Shown here piece after piece: positions 6,930 to 8,732 of a stretch of DNA of 8,732 nt (positions are counted from its first letter, which is position 1; each line of letters opens with the position of its first letter). The notes under the pieces are model-generated. The model saw only the letters and a list, made by a program, of their open reading frames with translations. It made no database searches and was not told the origin of the DNA. This DNA is from Candidatus Bathyarchaeota archaeon. Lineage in GTDB: Archaea; Thermoproteota; Bathyarchaeia; Bathyarchaeales; SOJC01. Location of the stretch: the NCBI GenBank assembly GCA_030641425.1, contig DAOWHM010000125.1, positions 1 through 8,732 of the forward strand, in the 5' to 3' direction. A program made the position numbers and the translations under genes.

Positions 6930-7057
6930 CATATCACCTGCTTCGGTAAAGCCATTAGTCAGACTCTTTAGTTTTTCGATTTACCCCTAGTTCTGCGTGA
7001 ACTCCTGACGTAGATGTCAATTTTGAAGAGTTAGCTGTCTCCGCGCGGTCATACCCT

Positions 7058-8044
7058 TTAAGGTCGATAGCCCTTCAGCAACACGATTGATAGGACAGCT
7101 GCCAATATGTCCGCGGTTGTTCCTGGATTGAGTTTATTCTTCGGTCCCCGTAGCTCAGAGTCTAATTTAGAAAGCTTTTCTCTTCCAGCAGAAGCCATTA
7201 ATCCTCCTAATTTCATAATGTCCCCAGCCTTTGAGGATATTGCTTTCGCTTTCCTTAGGCCAACCTTTCTCATTATTAATGTGTCTGGAACCTTCGCAAG
7301 AATTTCAAGAAAGGTGTGTATTATAGCAGTTTCAAGGTTGCCAGTTTCCTTTAGCTGCTGGGTGAAATAGGGGAATCCAACGTCAAAAGTCACAGGGTAT
7401 CTCTCCGTCCACTCCCTTGAGATCGAATCGTACCGGGCTGAAATCTTGAAGACTTCATAAAGAGTTATCTTCTCCTTTAGTAGCTTCGTCTTTGATCTTG
7501 GGTCTTCTACGTCTAGGGTAGGTGCTTTTCCAGCTAGACCATTCGGACCTGCCATGTTTATTGCTTCGTAAACTGCCACTGCATCCGAAGGAGTTGTTGA
7601 TTCAACTACAAGTCTGATATTTTTCCGCAAATTAGGAAGTGAAATCCTCTCATTTTTAACCAACGAAATTCCTGCTGCTGCAGCGATTGGGGAAAGCAGA
7701 AGAACTGTTCCCAGCAAAGTGTTGCCGCCACTCTGCCAAGCATTAATGTTGATGACTGCTTCTTTTATGATTGCTCCGATTTCTATCTGCTCCGGTTGAA
7801 TCGCTCCTTCGGATACCATGATTCCTCGTTGTGCTGCATGTTCAAAACTTGGTCTCACTGCTACTGCAGATGCTAAGAAGTGCTCAAACTTTGTGGTCTT
7901 AAAATCAACCTTTCTGTTTACGTTTCCAGGTTTAGGTGCACTCACTTCAAAGAGGATTCCTAGCTGAAGACAGCTGGAAACGTATTCCGCAATTTCAAAC
8001 TTGTTTGAGCTCAAGGAAATCTGATCTAAGAACAGAGAACGCAA
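7058..8044 (-). CDS. CitG-like (triphosphoribosyl-dephospho-CoA synthase family) protein
   Basis: The protein belongs to the CitG/MdcB family, whose bacterial members make 2'-(5''-triphosphoribosyl)-3'-dephospho-CoA from ATP and dephospho-CoA, the prosthetic-group precursor of citrate lyase and malonate decarboxylase. Family motifs are SAPKPGNV (35-42), SGGNTLLGTVLL (106-117) and LNPGTTADILAA (305-316). The length of 328 aa is in the family range. No citrate lyase or malonate decarboxylase gene is visible, and many archaeal homologues occur without them, so the true reaction may differ. The start is uncertain: TTG 8044 follows two in-frame stops, and TTG 8014 is an alternative eight to ten residues inside. 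Neither has a Shine-Dalgarno, so a leaderless message is possible. It diverges from the membrane-protein gene at 8106. Confidence 0.85.
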   Translation of the reverse strand: MRSLFLDQISLSSNKFEIAEYVSSCLQLGILFEVSAPKPGNVNRKVDFKTTKFEHFLASAVAVRPSFEHAAQRGIMVSEGAIQPEQIEIGAIIKEAVININAWQSGGNTLLGTVLLLSPIAAAAGISLVKNERISLPNLRKNIRLVVESTTPSDAVAVYEAINMAGPNGLAGKAPTLDVEDPRSKTKLLKEKITLYEVFKISARYDSISREWTERYPVTFDVGFPYFTQQLKETGNLETAIIHTFLEILAKVPDTLIMRKVGLRKAKAISSKAGDIMKLGGLMASAGREKLSKLDSELRGPKNKLNPGTTADILAAVLSIVLLKGYRP

Positions 8045-8057
8045 GTTTTATTAACGT

Positions 8058-8096
8058 TGTGTAAAAAACTACACAGCAATTTACTAAATTACACAG
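8058..8096. promoter_or_regulatory. Palindromic operator-like site in the divergent promoter region
   Basis: TGTGTA (8058-8063) and TACACA (8070-8075) form a perfect inverted repeat with a six-base spacer. A further copy of TACACAG, seen at 8070-8076, recurs at 8090-8096, exactly 20 bases on, or about two helical turns. The array lies between the two divergent genes, close enough to overlap either promoter. The AT-rich stretch TTTACTAAAT (8080-8089) is about 20-26 bases before the ATG at 8106 and could be the TATA box of a leaderless message. The identity of the binding protein is unknown. Confidence 0.5.
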
Positions 8097-8105
8097 GGAT
8101 ATTAT

Positions 8106-8732
8106 ATGAGTAGGGAATATGTAATAAGCACGGTTTTCATCGCCCTAGTTTCGGTCTGGGTCGCACTGATGCTTGGCACCGCTCTTATACCGGTGTATCC
8201 AATCTTTGGAACTCCAGCGCAGATTACGATGTCAAACATCCTCTTCTCTGGCCTCACAGCGCCGATTCTAGGTCCTTTGTGGGGTACGGTTGCTGGTTTT
8301 GTATTCGGCTGGTTAGTCCCATTCGTTAATCCTGCAACGTCAATTGGCTTGTTCACATTTCTAACCCCTACTTTGGCAGCTTTGATGAGTGGACTTCTTC
8401 TACTCAACCGATGGAAAGAGGCCACATTCATCCTCTTGGTTCAGATGATTGTCTGGTTTTCACATCCCTTCGCTTGGTATGAAAGTATGCTGATCATTAC
8501 ATGGCAATACTGGTTTGTCCTAATTCTGATCATTACTCCTCCCATAAGAAAATGGCTAATCAAAACAATCGTTACAAGAGATGAGAGAAGCTTGCCTCTA
8601 GCCTTGTGGTGCTTGGCTTGGGTAGCACGTATTGGAGGAGACGTGGCTACAGGAAACAACATCGCTGTTTGGGTATTAGGTTGGGGAACACCTGAAATGT
8701 ATCCATTTTGGGCCCCCCTAACCGCCTACTAC
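8106..8732 (+). CDS. Multi-pass membrane protein, possibly ECF-type substrate-binding component (partial)
   Basis: The frame opens at ATG 8106 and stays open for 209 codons to the window end, so the C-terminus is missing. Hydrophobic segments lie at about residues 7-29, 42-52, 55-72, 80-100, 106-123, 128-146 and 164-176, giving six or seven membrane helices. The Gly-rich stretch GPLWGTVAGFVFGWLVP (56-72) after a short amphipathic segment resembles the pattern seen in S-components of energy-coupling-factor transporters, but no specific family motif is evident, and this is a weak inference. A stop at 8085-8087 limits the frame upstream. AGGGAT at 8095-8100 is a poor ribosome site, and the short distance to a TATA-like stretch suggests a leaderless transcript. 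It is divergent from the CitG-like gene, with a palindrome between them. The two minus-strand open frames inside it are shadows. Confidence 0.82.
   Translation, partial: MSREYVISTVFIALVSVWVALMLGTALIPVYPIFGTPAQITMSNILFSGLTAPILGPLWGTVAGFVFGWLVPFVNPATSIGLFTFLTPTLAALMSGLLLLNRWKEATFILLVQMIVWFSHPFAWYESMLIITWQYWFVLILIITPPIRKWLIKTIVTRDERSLPLALWCLAWVARIGGDVATGNNIAVWVLGWGTPEMYPFWAPLTAYY

Noticed and set aside
8102..8662. Two minus-strand frames (8102-8431 and 8441-8662).
   Set aside because: They lie opposite a continuous plus-strand frame with regular membrane helices that runs to the window end.
1..8732. tRNA or rRNA genes, CRISPR arrays, insertion sequences.
   Set aside because: No cloverleaf-like arms, rRNA stretches, regularly spaced repeats or transposase-like frames were seen on reading both strands.

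Overview
The window looks like a piece of an archaeal chromosome from the TACK side of the tree. The strongest evidence is a complete Cdv (ESCRT-like) cell-division cluster containing CdvA, which is a TACK-archaeal protein, together with an archaeal Lhr-type helicase, GGTGA/GGAGG Shine-Dalgarno sites and AT-rich TATA-like promoters. The mix of Cdv genes, MobB, a CitG-like protein and a short ferredoxin would suit Bathyarchaeia or a related Thermoproteota lineage, but that placement is an inference.

Layout. Positions 1-1538 (minus) hold the N-terminal ~512 residues of an Lhr-family helicase that runs off the left edge. A small two- to three-helix membrane protein (1659-1898, minus) lies just upstream of it. 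A ~200-base divergent promoter region (1899-2107) follows. The cdv cluster then runs on the plus strand: an ESCRT-III paralogue without a winged helix (2108-2767), cdvA (2795-3553), a full cdvB with a C-terminal winged helix (about 3585-4469) and the Vps4-like ATPase cdvC (4470-5630). The genes are tightly packed and are probably co-transcribed. The stretch 5631-6051 has no intact gene. It holds a weak hairpin and T-tract that may end the cdv transcript, plus a short minus-strand reading frame (5793-5996) interrupted by one TAG. The minus strand then carries mobB (6052-6576), a small ferredoxin (6687-6929) and a CitG-like protein (7058-8044). The last gene, on the plus strand from 8106, is a multi-pass membrane protein cut by the right edge. 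It diverges from the CitG-like gene across a 61-base gap containing a TGTGTA-N6-TACACA palindrome.

How the parts fit. CdvA (PRC-barrel plus coiled coil) is expected to recruit CdvB through its C-terminal peptide and CdvB's winged helix. The ESCRT-III paralogue would co-polymerise, and CdvC would remodel the filaments through its MIT domain binding proline-rich MIM2 motifs. Having all four components in one cluster gives a self-contained division module. The most unusual points are the cdvB start, which has no usable AUG/GUG/UUG in frame before the ESCRT-III core; a perfect hairpin that masks the first Shine-Dalgarno of the operon with a copy of the 16S 3' tail sequence; the UAG-interrupted small ORF; and a ferredoxin lacking one of the usual cluster cysteines.
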